From Bacteroidia bacterium (GTDB lineage: Bacteria; Bacteroidota; Bacteroidia; UKL13-3): a stretch of 64,000 bases of DNA. This document shows positions 7,786-20,400 of this stretch, piece by piece (position 1 is the first letter of the stretch; each line of letters opens with the position of its first letter). The stretch spans positions 52,436-116,435 of the forward strand of contig JAIBAK010000003.1 in the NCBI GenBank assembly GCA_019695215.1. The letters run 5' to 3'. Position numbers and translations under genes: made by a program. The notes beneath the pieces were generated by a model, which ran no database searches, was not told the DNA's origin, and was given only the letters and a program-made list of their open reading frames with translations.

Positions 7786-7821
7786 ATCAAAAGCACTCAA
7801 TCGCAGGGGAGAAAAGCGTGT
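7786..7821 (+). repeat. 36-bp perfect inverted repeat, right arm
   Basis: Exact reverse complement of 6228-6263. It is followed within 45 nt by the terminator of the RHS operon, so the right boundary of the inserted element probably lies between 7821 and 7866. Confidence 0.9.
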
Positions 7822-7865
7822 GCATAACTTTTTAAAATGAGGGGTAAAACCGACCAAACAGAGCA

Positions 7866-7895
7866 TAAAAAAACGCCACATGGTGAGTGTGGCGT
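7866..7895 (-). terminator. hairpin terminator of the RHS operon
   Basis: On the minus strand ACGCCACA-CTCACCA-TGTGGCGT is an 8-bp perfect stem followed by seven T residues, just downstream of the stop codon at 7902. It is well placed to end the long minus-strand transcript. Confidence 0.8.
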
Positions 7896-7901
7896 GTTAG
7901 A

Positions 7902-8423
7902 TTATTCCATTATGCGTTTATTCTCAACCCTAATTTTGTTCATCAACTCAATAATTATTGGGTCATTTGATAAATGCTTTTTGAGGGCAGTTGCATCTAC
8001 TATACTGCCACTGTTTAAAAACTCCCCATTTGGTTTTTGATTACTTGAGCGGATATAGTAATTTATTATAATTCCTGTTTTCCCTTTCCTCATAGTGTAT
8101 AAATCATAACCTTGATTACCTACTTTTAAGTGATGTAAGTATTGTTTTAGCATCAATATATAGACCCATCTATTTTTAGCTTGTTCAGATACATTACTAA
8201 AAATCTCATCAATATTATAATGGCTTAAAGTATCGTTTAAATCTTTAGACATATCAATATTATGCGGTATGTAATTAATTACAAAGCGGTCAAACTCCAT
8301 GCTATCTGTTTTCACATCAATGCTTATTACATTACTTTTATCCTTATTATTTACTTCACTTGAGCAAGCATTGACTACTGAGTACAACAATAGCAACCCC
8401 AATATTTTTTTTAAGTTGAACAT
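7902..8423 (-). CDS. lipoprotein, probable immunity protein for the giant RHS toxin
   Basis: 173 residues with a signal peptide ending in a lipobox (SVVNAC, Cys at about residue 20). The mature part has no recognised domain. It begins 4 nt after the stop of the 4861-residue RHS gene and ends just before a terminator, so it is the last gene of the operon. This is the standard place for the immunity partner of an RHS C-terminal toxin, and it parallels the lipoprotein at 667-1266. Lipidation suggests neutralisation at the periplasmic side of a membrane. No sequence similarity between the two lipoproteins is evident by eye, as expected if each is specific to its own toxin. Function is inferred from position. 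Confidence 0.65.
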   Translation of the reverse strand: MFNLKKILGLLLLYSVVNACSSEVNNKDKSNVISIDVKTDSMEFDRFVINYIPHNIDMSKDLNDTLSHYNIDEIFSNVSEQAKNRWVYILMLKQYLHHLKVGNQGYDLYTMRKGKTGIIINYYIRSSNQKPNGEFLNSGSIVDATALKKHLSNDPIIIELMNKIRVENKRIME

Positions 8424-8427
8424 ATGA

Positions 8428-11400
8428 TTACTGTTTTCCAGGGTCTATTGTATTTCCTAAGTCCGTTTTCTTAACGTCTTCTGTTAATGTATAACTGTAA
8501 GCACCGTCACCGTTAAAACCTTTGTTATATGCTTCTGCTTCTGACTTTGAAGAAAAGCTATTAACAACGGATTTTCCATCTATTTGGTAGGTAAGGTTAA
8601 ATACTTTTTCGATTTTTACAAAAGTTCCGTCTGTTACTAAACGTCCCGTTTCCTTTCCATTTACAATTTCAGGGCCGACATAACCAGTAGCAGCAATAGT
8701 TGTTACACCAGTTTGCATTGTAATGTCTGTTGCAAAGTTCGCGTTCCCCGATGTATTAGCGGTATTACAAGCGGCTAATGTCCATACTGCATTTTTATCA
8801 AATTTGATTTGCCCTGATTTTACTGCTGCTGCTAAATCTTTTACTGTTTTCTCACTCAAACCTCCATAGCTAACATTCATCCTATACATACCGTTATCTT
8901 GGTTTAAAAATAAACCATCATAGCCGCCATGCGCAAAAGTTACAACACGTAATATAGAGCCTTGTTCCTTAGTGTAATTTTTAAATACATTTAACAATGC
9001 TGCACCTGTATTAACTTTGCCTGCATAACTAAAGCCGTAACGCTGTTTAAGTCCCATTGCTCTTTTATGAAAAGAAACAACATCAGAGGGTTTATAATTA
9101 TCTCCGTTTCCAGTTCCAGCAACAGTTATTCGTGCCTCTAATCCATCCAAATCAATTGCCCATATTGGATTGTTATTAGCAAATTGATAAGGTGTTAATT
9201 CTGGATAATCTGCCTCTAAAGGGTCAGTACTTAAAAATCTACCTAACCTCTTGTTGTAAATCCTCATGCCATAATCTTGCATTCCCTCAACTTCGCTATC
9301 GTCCATTTTCCCATTAAATGAATACCGATACCCCTTGGTATTAGCCAAAAACTCCTCCATGCTGCTGCAAACCGGGCGGGTTACATTCACGGTGTAATTT
9401 ACATCTAAATTGCTTACAAAACATTTTTCGGGGTAAGGGCTGGCCGTTACATCCAGGTCGGTTACGTAAAATACATCGGCTGTGGGCACATAGGTGGTCT
9501 CCACCACGGCAAACTGGCTTATGCTAAAGGTGTAGGGGGTGTAGGTGGTATCGGTTACCCAGATATCAAGGGCGCTAATGTAAAAAATATCGGGGTAACT
9601 GCCACCACCGGTCAGCTGGCTTACCACCCGCACTTCGTGCTGTACATCGGCACTGTTAAAATTAAAGTTTACCTGGGTTGTATTACCTGCATTAATGGTA
9701 AAGTTCCCGGTAACCGGGTTACCGCTGTTGTCGTAAATGCGCACCACGGCATTATTGCTTACGGCTTGTACAGTAATGCTTCCATTTACATACTCACCTG
9801 TGTTAGGGGTAGAAAAGAAGAAGCTGGCCCCATCGTTGGCGGCAGTTACGGGTACGTCCTGGGTAGAAGTTCCGCTGTTGTAAGTGGGACTTCCGCTATT
9901 GTAAGCACTCCAGGTTTGAGTATGTCCATTTGTAACGGTCTGGCTTGGGGCAATGGTCATTACGGGGTCGCTGGTGGCGCGCAGGTTGTACTGGTTCTGG
10001 CTGCTGTTCAGGTTAAAGTTTACAATCTGATTGGTGGAGCTGGCCGGTACGGTGGTGGGCCCGGCTACCAGGTTGTTGTTGTTATCATACAGGCCCACAT
10101 ACACCGGGTTGGTGGTAGTGGTAAACGTAAGGTTCACATCAATCACGTTCCCGTTGGTTGGAGTACCTGTTATGGTGTAATAGGCTCCGTCTCCGGCATT
10201 GGTGGCAGTAATGTCCTGCGTATTGTTGCCGCTGTTGTAAGTGGCACTTCCGCTGTTCCAGGCAGTCCAGGTTAAGGTGTGCCCGTTGTTGAGCAGGGTT
10301 ATGGGTGTCATTACCTGCGCCAGCTCTCCGGTAAGGCGTACTTCATGGATGGAGCTGCTGCAGTTGCTTACAACAAGGTTAAGGTCTCCGCTATTGCCGG
10401 CTGTAATCACATCGGTAGCCGAAACGAGGTTTCCGTTCTGGTCGTACACGCCTGCGGTTACATCGCTGCCCCCGGCCTGTATGCTTACTTTTACAAATAA
10501 ATCCTGTCCGGTATTGGCTGCGGTGCTAAAGCTAACCTTGCCTCCGTCATTATCGGCATTCACGGTTATTTCCTGTTGCTGGGTACCACTGTTGTAATTG
10601 GTGCTTCCGCTGCCTATGGCCGTCCAGGTTTGCTGGTGTCCGTTCACAAATACATTATGGTTATTGGCCGGGTTGCCATTGGCGGTTACCCGCACGGTGT
10701 GCTGGCTGCTGCTGCTGTTAAAATTAAAGGTAAGGGCCGAGGTGTAACCTCCTGCCGATACGCTCAGGGTATTGCCCACTAAATTGTTGGCTGCATCATA
10801 AATACCCACAGTAATTCCGTTTTCTTGTCCGGACTGGGCTGTAATGAGTACCTGCACGGCATCGCCATTGGTGGGGGTATTGGGTATAATAAAGAAAGCC
10901 CCGCTGCCTATATCGGCCATTTGTATTTCCTGTTTGCCGGATGAACTGTTGTACGCAGGTATTCCTTCCTCATAACTTTGCCAGGAGAGGGTGTGCCCGT
11001 CAATAACCGGGTGTTGCTGCACCTGCACATTTTGAGAACCACTGCAACTCGAAACAAATTCGGTTGGTCTTCCCGGCATAATCATCCCGAATGGATAATA
11101 ATCCTGGGCGCTTTGCACATCGGCCAGGTAAGCGCTGATGTTGCCATCGGCACCGGCTGTAAGGGCATAGTCTCCATTGGGGTTTCCGCCTGTTGGAGCG
11201 ATGTATTCGTATTTGCCTTTTTTGAGTAAATAATCACTGCCGCTTACCGCAGGGCCCTGCCAGGTATAGGCTTCGTCCACTATAATTTTGCGGTCGCTTA
11301 CCGTTACCAGCACATTGCCCAAGTGGTTGCTCAGTTCATACTGCCGGCTGCCTTTGGCATAGGTAAGGCCGCAGCGGTTATCATACAGGGCATTCACTGT

Positions 11401-14400
11401 AGTGATGTAGGTGGCAAAGGTGGTGCAACGTTGCTGCCACTCGAGGTTGAGGTTATCGAGGAAAATTTTATCGTAGCCGGCAAAACCATTGCTCATTCTG
11501 TTTTTAATGGCGTTTACATAGTAGGTTCTCCATTCTGTTTGCAGGGAGGTCCAGGCTCCGTTATCCAGGGCTGTGTAACAGCGCAGGCTGCACATCCATT
11601 GCATCCAGCCATTCATCAGGGCCTGCAGGGTGCGCATATCCATATCTGCGTAATCGGTGCCTGAGGTAGTGGCGAGGGCATTCCATTCATCATCCCAATG
11701 GGTTTTAATATCAGAGTTGGTTACGCCAATGGTATTAGCTAAAAAGTTTTCGGCCTCGGTGGCTACATCGCCTAAATCGTTTACGCCATTGCCTGCCACC
11801 GTAACGCTGCCTCCGCAACTTTGCGCCATCCGGGCAGGTGCCCATTCGCCCAGCCTGCTGCTTCCGTAAATGTTTAAACTTTGTTGTTCAAACACCACCG
11901 CATTCTCGGTAGCTTTCTCCTCGTAGGTTGACATAATATTGCCCTGGGCATCGCGCACGTACCAGGTGGTAATGGCAGCGGCTCCGCCCTTGCGCAGTTC
12001 TTTTTTCATGATACGTTGTCCGCTGGCATCGTAGGCAAATTCCAGGTCGGGTTTGCTGCTGTTCTGGGTGCGGGTAATTTTACTTATTTTGCCATAGGTG
12101 TTCCATTCAATGGAAGCAATTTCTTCCTGTGCATCTTTCACCAGGTTGCCCAGTTCATCGTAATCATAATTGTAATTGTGCGGGTTATTGCCGCTGGCAG
12201 CCTGCCCGTTTTTCACATCTCCGGCATGGGTGCTGGTGGTTACTGCATCGCTTACAGCCAGCAGGCGGTTGCTGTTCTTTTTTACATTGTTGCTTCCGGC
12301 AAAATTACCTCCGGTTTTCTGGTACACATAGGTAAAGTCATCCATCAGTATTCCGCCCTGATCTTTACGTTGCAGGGTGAGGATATTGCCGTTGGCATCG
12401 TAGGTGTAATTTTCATGGTAAGCATTAGAAGCCGAAGTTTGTTTCCAGTAATTATCAATCATGTTAATGCCGTTGTGCACGGTCATTTCCATAAGGCGGT
12501 TTAACTGATCATATACATAACTGGTGGCCTGTGCCGTGCCTGTGGGTCCGCCCATAAAGGAGCGAATGGCGGTAACCATATGGCTTATATTTCCGTTATA
12601 CAAATCTTTGTTGGAAGATTTCAATCCGCTGGCATTGCTGCCATCCATGTATCCGGCCAGAAAATTTTCGGCCTGGGTACTTGCTCCCACAATGGGTTTA
12701 TAGTCTCCGTTATAATAGTTGAGGGAGTACCCCATTTCGTCCATGGCAAAATCGCGGTTGGTATTGGTGCTGCCGGGCAGTCCGTCTTTTCCGGGGTCGC
12801 GGTTCAGGTTGAGGAGGGTATTGGAGTTAACGGCTTTTATCCATCCGTGAATGGTGTAGGCATAATCCAATCCCTGCACCTGGTCGTTGCCCAGTTCCAC
12901 CCGCGAGAGTGGCCCATGCTGGTAATAAAAATACTTGGCATCGGTGTGCCAGTTCACTCCATCGTTGCTGGTTTGCACCTTGGTGAGGCGGTTGTTGGCA
13001 TCGTATTCATACTGGTGAATGAACTGGTCGGCCGCATCCTGCTGGTAGGTTACTGATTTTACTACCCCGCTTATAAGGTCGTAATCATATTTAATGGTTT
13101 TAAACTGGTGCTGGGAAGGGATGAGGTTGTTTTGCTGCAGCAGGAAATTCACATTGCCGTGAATGTCGTAGGTGTAGTGCGAGGCCTGATCGTAGGTGGT
13201 TTCGTCTCCGTCATATAGGGCTTCAAAGGTAGTACTCACCACGCGGTTGCGCAGGTTTTCCTGCACAATGGGAATGCCCTCAAATTTCTTTACATCGTAA
13301 AAGGTGCGGGTTACCTCTTTGCGGTTGTTGGCTTCGGTTACCCAAAGCAGAAAGAGGTCCTGATCCATCTGATCGTTGCGGTAGGTATTTTCAATAGGAT
13401 AGGCGGCTTCTATTTTTCCCACTTCGCTGATGCGTCCTTTAAAATCGTACAGCGTGTAAGAGTAGGTGTTAGCCGACTCGGCATATTGTTTGGCATTTTG
13501 CGATACCACCAGACGACCGAGTTTATCGTAATAAAAACGCGAAGAGAATTCATCTGCATAATCAGCAATATGAATAGCCCTCGGGTTATTGGCATCGGTA
13601 TTTGACACATAGAGGTTGTTATCATCTGTATGGCAAAGACGGGCAAAACTGAGGCTTGTGCCCCAGAGGCGGCTGGTCCATGAAGTTCCTCCGTCAATGG
13701 TTTTGTACACGTTGCCATTGGTGGCAATAGCATAACCAGTGGTATAATCTTTAAACCAGATGTCGGTATAGGTTACAGAAGAAGGGGCATTGCTGTATTG
13801 GGTAAAGGCTGGTGTGGTGGCGCTAAGGTCAATGTAGTAAAGTCCGGTGCTGCCGGCAAAGTAAGCCATGGTTTCATCGAGCACAAAACTGCGGGTGGGG
13901 TTGTCGCCCGCACCGGTGGTGGCTACCTGCCAATTGGCGCCTCCGTTAGCGGTATAATAAATATAATTAGCTCCGGGGGCGGTAGCTACACCCGTATTGC
14001 CGCTGAAGTGTACGCTGGTAATGGCTCCGGTAACTGATGCGAGGGCGGTATAGGCCCAGATACCATTGGTATTTTCAAGTTTGTATAAAATACCGGTATT
14101 GGCTGAGGCGAGTTTACCACTTACAAAACATTTAGTTTCATTGATAGCCTGCACATCGTACAGGTTAATTCCGGTAAGGGCGTATTCCATTTCCCAGCTG
14201 TCTCCCCCATCTAAGGTTTTAAACAATTTGCCATCGTTGCTTACCATAAAGCCCAGTGTAGTATTCACCATGCTGAGCGCCACAATAGGCGGAGGTTGCA
14301 GGGTGTTCACAAATCCCCAGTTGGATGCATTGGGTTTGCGGGCCATTTTCCCATTGGCACCCACTCCGGTAAAATCGCCTGCACTGTTTACTGCCATAGC

Positions 14401-17400
14401 TAGCAGGGTGGAATTTGTCATGTCAATTCCGGAAGCATTGCCCCAGGTTTGTGTACTGCTGTTGTACTGGAGCAAGGTGTTTTTTCCTGCTGCAAAGCTG
14501 TTTGAGGAATAATAGCTAAGGCTGTATAATGGTTCGGTGCTTCCTGTTGATTGGTTGGTCCAGCCAGAGCCGGAAGAGCTAAGGTAAAGGATACGTCCGT
14601 TATCTCCGGCTGTCCACCAGTTATTGTTACCATCGGTGGTAAGGGCATGCAGATTTTCGGTATAAGTGCAGTGATCCATAAGCCAAGTGTCACCTCCGTT
14701 GGTGGAGCGTAGGATACGTCCGTTTTCTCCCACAGCTACTACAGTTCCGCTGCTTGAATTTCCTGTAACAAAAACGGCATTTAGCGGCAATGGCAACACT
14801 TTTCCTGAAACATCCGATGCATTGTTTGAAGCAGACGGATCGGTAACATACATTACCCCCTGGGTAACGGTTGGGTTGGATAGAATCAGATCTGACCCGA
14901 CCGCCATGGCTATATCCAGTGAGCCTGTGGACAGGAGAGAGGCGTAAATTTTATTTTTATGATGCACCCCGCTGATGCTGCTGAAGGAGGTAGTGTTAAT
15001 AACTGTAGAGCCCGTAGTAAACGTTGCCTGTATAATATCTCCCCCACTTTGATTTAAGGCTCCCGTGCCGACAGCCGTGTTTTTAAAATGGAAAGAAATG
15101 ATGTTGGCGGGAGAACTGATGGCGGACCAAGTGCTGCCGTTAAATCCGGCCAGGGTGCTACCTGCATCGAGCAATAAATAAAAATCGCTGTTGTTGGTGG
15201 CATCACGATAATAGTGTACCTGTTTAATGCTGCTGCCAGCGGTATAAGGTTGTGTTACCGCTCCGCTGGCATCACGTAAATAAATTTTTCCGTTATCGGC
15301 ACCAAAAATACCGGTACCGGAAGCATTGAGGCAAACAGATGTGGCATTCACTCCGGAGGGGGGCGTAAATCCGCTCCAGGCAAGTGTGCTCCAGGTTTTC
15401 CCTTTATTGGTGGTTTTATACACCTGAAAAGCGGAGGTAATGACAAACCCTACTGATGCATCTTCAAAATGCATATCCACCGCATTGCTGATGCCGGCAA
15501 TCAGTGTATATCCTTGTCCTGTGTTTTCGGTGTAATAAATATTTCCACCTGCTATATAACACCAGGTAGTATTGGAAGCCGTGTGGATGTCATCTATCGT
15601 TGACCGGATATTATTGGGTAGTACCTGCCATTCTGATCCGGCTGAGAGTGTACCTTTCATTAACAATCCTGATTTTCCCCCAACAATTCCAAACGAGTTA
15701 TCAGTAAAATCGAGTGCGGTTAATTCAGCGGGCCGAACATTGAGGTAGGCCTTAACCCAGTTTTGTCCATCGTCATCGGTTTTATAAATTTTGCCATCAT
15801 CGGTTACCACATAACCATCCGCTGAAGAAGAAGAGAAGTGAATGCTGGTAATATTGCCCTTTAGCATTAGCGAAAGATTTTTAGACGGCCCGGTCCAGGT
15901 GGATCCGGCATCGGTGGTATGCCAGATCAGTCCGTTTCGCTCGTAAGCATACCCTTCTGTTCCTGAAATCTGATGTACATGGATGAGATCTCCTCCTGTT
16001 GGTACAGGCACCATAGTCCAGTCAACTCCGCCATTAGTTGATTTAAGTAAAATACCTTTTTTACCACAGGCAAAAACCAAGTTGGTATTGATAAAGGTTG
16101 TGTAAAATAAATCTTTTACGCCAAGTGCATTTATTTCATTCCATGAGCTTCCTCCGTCAAGGGTATTGTAAACACGTCCATAACCCGATCCGGTAAGTTC
16201 TCCGGTAAGCAGGCCTTTGGCTGTATTAAAGAAATGAATATCGCTGCTGTTAAAATTGCTGTTCAGTCCGTTGTTCAATTGTTCCCATTTCCATATGTTC
16301 ATGTCATCCTGATCGGGCATGGTTTGATGCACCAGCTGATTCAGAGAATTGTATTTATAGGTGGTGGTATAAGAGTGGTTAGTGAAAACGGTATGCGTGC
16401 CTTTTTCACGGTCCATGTTTATCTTCTGAAGTTTACCGGGATCTGTAATCAAGTTCACCCCTTCTGGCGGAACCGTGCGTTCCAGGTTTCCGGCTTGATC
16501 GTAATAGTACAATGTGAAGTGATGTTCTCCTGAAAGATTTTTGGTTTTCATGAAAAAATCTTCGTACACATCAAGGCAGTGCTGCACGTACCTTTCGCGG
16601 AAAGCAGTGCGTTCCTCTTTGATATAGGCATCGTATTTTTGTTTGGCATTGAAGTAAGCAAGTTTTAATTGCCTTTGTTCGCAGGGGTCATCTACTGTAA
16701 CATTAGCTACAGGAACCGGACAACATAAACGCTGGTTGCACATATATTCAAGGGCAAATTCGGTAACTGCAAACAGGCAGGTGTTTCCTAAACTGGTATT
16801 ACTTACATAGGACACCAGCAATTGGATATCTGCATCACTATGACCGTCAAAATTAACCACCCCTGTGTATTCAGTAATTCCGGCATTTGAAGTTCCGGTA
16901 AGAGGAATTACTTTATTATTTATTTTTAATGTGTAGGTTATATCGCTTTCACTACAGCCACCCAATGCGAGCGATTTGAACTTAAACTGGTAATCCCGGT
17001 AATTTTGTACGGACACTTTATCAATCCCGGCATTAGCCCCGGTTACCAGGTGGTCATACTGCCACAATTTTATGTTACTTGTTCCGTCCAGTATCTGGTA
17101 AACCATGGCATTCTCATCCAGGGAAGAAAACTGGACACGTTTCACGCAATACTCATTATGTCCGGATGTAAACGGAGGACTGCTGATGTTAAACACCGCA
17201 GTAGTACAGGCGGTACTGCAACCCGGACAAATATTGTTGCAGGAAGTGCAAAGATCAAAGTCGGTATCTAAGTGAAAATCGTTGGGCTGGCAATAGCTGA
17301 TGCTGTCAGGAGGATGATTGGGATCAGGTACTTTATAGGTTGTATCCTCAAAATTAGTAGCATAAAGCAATTGACCGCAGCCAAAACCAACCGGAGCCGG

Positions 17401-20400
17401 AGGGCAGGTGGTAGTATCCACGCACGGGGCGTAGCCATATACTTTTACTACAGTACCGTTTTTCAATTTTGCTGTTGCTACAAAGTGCCCATGACTGTAT
17501 ATAGGTTTAGAATATTCGGTTCCTCCGGATACCGGAAACGTATTGGACGGATAGGATTTTCCATTTTTGCTAAAATCACGTTCGATGGTCAGGAAAACTT
17601 CAATGTCAGAAAGAGAGTAATTCAGGGCCGGACTAAAGTCGGTCTGGGGGTCAAACACTTTAATGAAACAATCTCCCATCTGCAAAGTATGTATACCTTT
17701 AGTTTTAGGGAAGGCTGCCAGATAATCGATTTGATCAAATAAGCTTGTTTGTAATCCTCCATCCCCTAATGTTGCCTCTTTGGCGTCATCTATTCGGTCA
17801 TTTAAGAAGTTTTTTACTTTGTTCAGTTCCGGAACATTATATATGCAATCATGTTTTTCCTGGGCCATGGTTTTGGGCGGTTTACTGCTCAGGTAAACAT
17901 CATCCGGTTTGATGGCTTCGTCCATCGGGAATTCAAGGGCAGAATAAGTTGGGTTACTGGAGCAGGAGCCCATGATGAGGCAGGAAGAATAACCTTCTAA
18001 TTTTACGTATTGAGGGGTTCCGTTGTTTTGGCGGATGCAGGCCGTGATGTAAAAATTAACATTGGGGTTGTTGGGGTCGTTTACATAATGAATATCGCTG
18101 AAGCCATAAATGGCCACACTGGAATTTCCAATGCCATTGTATGAGGCACCAGACAAATCCGTTAAGGTAACAGTACATGACTTATCAGCGTATGTTGAGC
18201 AAGGGGCAATGGTTGTGTTTAACCTGGTATGGCTGAAAACTAACTGCAGCTGATTGTTTGATGCAACCGATAATGTCGTATTGTATTTCATTTCACCGCA
18301 CAAGCCATCTTGCCCAAGGTCGGGACCAATTGTCAAAACAGTCCGGATCTCATCTAAAAAACCTGGGCTGAGCACCATGTTGTAGGGTGTTTCCAGAATA
18401 TTGCCTGTAGTTCCTAAACTGTTTTGATTATGATGCACAAAAACGTTTAACAGGTTTTGTACACTGTATGCGGTAGAGGAGGTTTTGCATACGGGTCCTT
18501 CGGAACAGGAGGAAAGGCCGGAAATAGCTGAAAACTCGTAATTATCTCTTGTGCGGAGGAAACTGTTGTATCCATACAAGGTAATTTGTTTAATCTGCTC
18601 CGGGTCCCCGTTATAATCCGGGTCGTTGGGATCCACATGCACATTCACTTTTATCTGAAGCTGATTCAAATCACTGACATAAGGATTATGTTTTAAGCAG
18701 CAGAAACTCACGATGTCCGTATTATTAAAATCATATAGGGTAGCATCTGTTCCCCTGAATTCAATATAAAAACCTTTGTTGGCTGAAATATTTGAAGGGG
18801 AATTAAATCCAACCTCAAGACGTTTGTAATTATCCGGAGCAGTGCCTCCGGTCACCACCTCACCTTCCCAGTTAAAGTCGTTGGGATAGGTGGTGGTGGA
18901 AGCAGATTGAGAAGGAGCGGGTGACATAACTGCTGCTTCCAGGGTAGGGTCAAACTGCGCATAACCTTTATTGCCATTGTTATCACAATGCAAAGGCTCA
19001 GGAGTCGGGGTATTGTTATAAAGTTTATTATTGGCAAGTAAGGCATTCATTAAAGCTTCCAGCGAAGCATCGGCCGGGCATTGCTGGCACTCTTCTTTTC
19101 GTTTTACATCAACGATGTCTTTCACGTCTTTACTGATATCGTTAATCACATCCTGGTAAGTGGCAGGATCGGTAGCCGGAAAAGTATCAGATGGAGAATA
19201 CAATTTGGGTTCATCAAGCCTCTTTAACCCCATCATGGTACCTGCTGCTCCGAAACGCGGAGTTTTGCCTGAGTATAAAAAATAAGTAGCCACATTACAG
19301 GTTTGTTCAGGATTGTAGAACTCCGTGTTGAACATAGGCCCCACAAGGCTGGCATTTGGTTTAGGGTAGCTGTTCCATGGATACACATCGTAAAAGATGG
19401 AATAAGGGCTTGGCTGTTCGTTAAAGTAATAGCCATATTTGCTCACATCAAAAGTAGAAGTTCCGATACATCCATTGTAACTGTGCGATTCAATGGCCAG
19501 CATATCTGCCCGCCATTGTGCAAAGCGCTGTTTTAAACTTGTATATAAGGAACGGTAGATTAACCATTCTTTATCGGTGGTTAAAGTTACTGTTGATGGC
19601 CAGTTAGAGGGGTGACACGGGCTGCAGCTTTGTGTAGCGGGGAAGTTCCGGTCGGTTTCACAATGGGCAAGCATGTAAGCATATTCAAGCATACTGATGG
19701 TAGTGGAACCAACAGTAAAATAATTGGTACAAACTGATGCAAAGGCAGTTTTTTCAGCGCTTACATCATAAAAATTCAGGATATAATAATCGAGTGAATT
19801 GGCTGAATTGTATTGTTGCGTATCAAAGTAGGGGTCGTAATCATACAAGTGAGAAAGATCACTATTAGCAGAAATACCATAGGTAGTTTTAAAGGCATCA
19901 AACCTTACACAGGGACTATTCTGGTCATTGGTCATATCATCAATGCTGGCCAGCTCCCGGTCAAAACTCCGGCTGTTTGCTCTCCGGCTGCAATCAGCAT
20001 AGTAACCAAATTCGGGGTGATAAGTAACCAGGGAAGCAGACCACCAGGTTTTTCTTATTTTTTCAAAATCAGCCAGGTGAATCAAAAATTGTGGGGGAAT
20101 CCATAGGGAACCATCAGACCGGATATCCAGAAAAGCAATGAAACGCTGATCAATGGCCGGAACAAATTCCCCTTCAACTAATTTTACTTCTATATAGGCC
20201 GGGTCACCATTTTCGTCCAGGTAAGAGAATCGCTTGGGCCCAACGGCCTGATCAGGATTGTAGGGGAATTTCCAGCTTGGGGTCCAGAGAGAGGCGATAT
20301 AAGGGTTGTAATTTGTGTAAAAATCATTGTAGATGTATTCTTTGCGGGGAAGAAGATTAAATGTATTGTAGACTGATAAGGGAAACAGGGTAGGATCAAT

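Noticed and set aside
9637..12504. Long plus-strand frames opposite the giant RHS gene
   Set aside because: They are shadows of its G/T-rich complement, with no family signatures, starts or signals.
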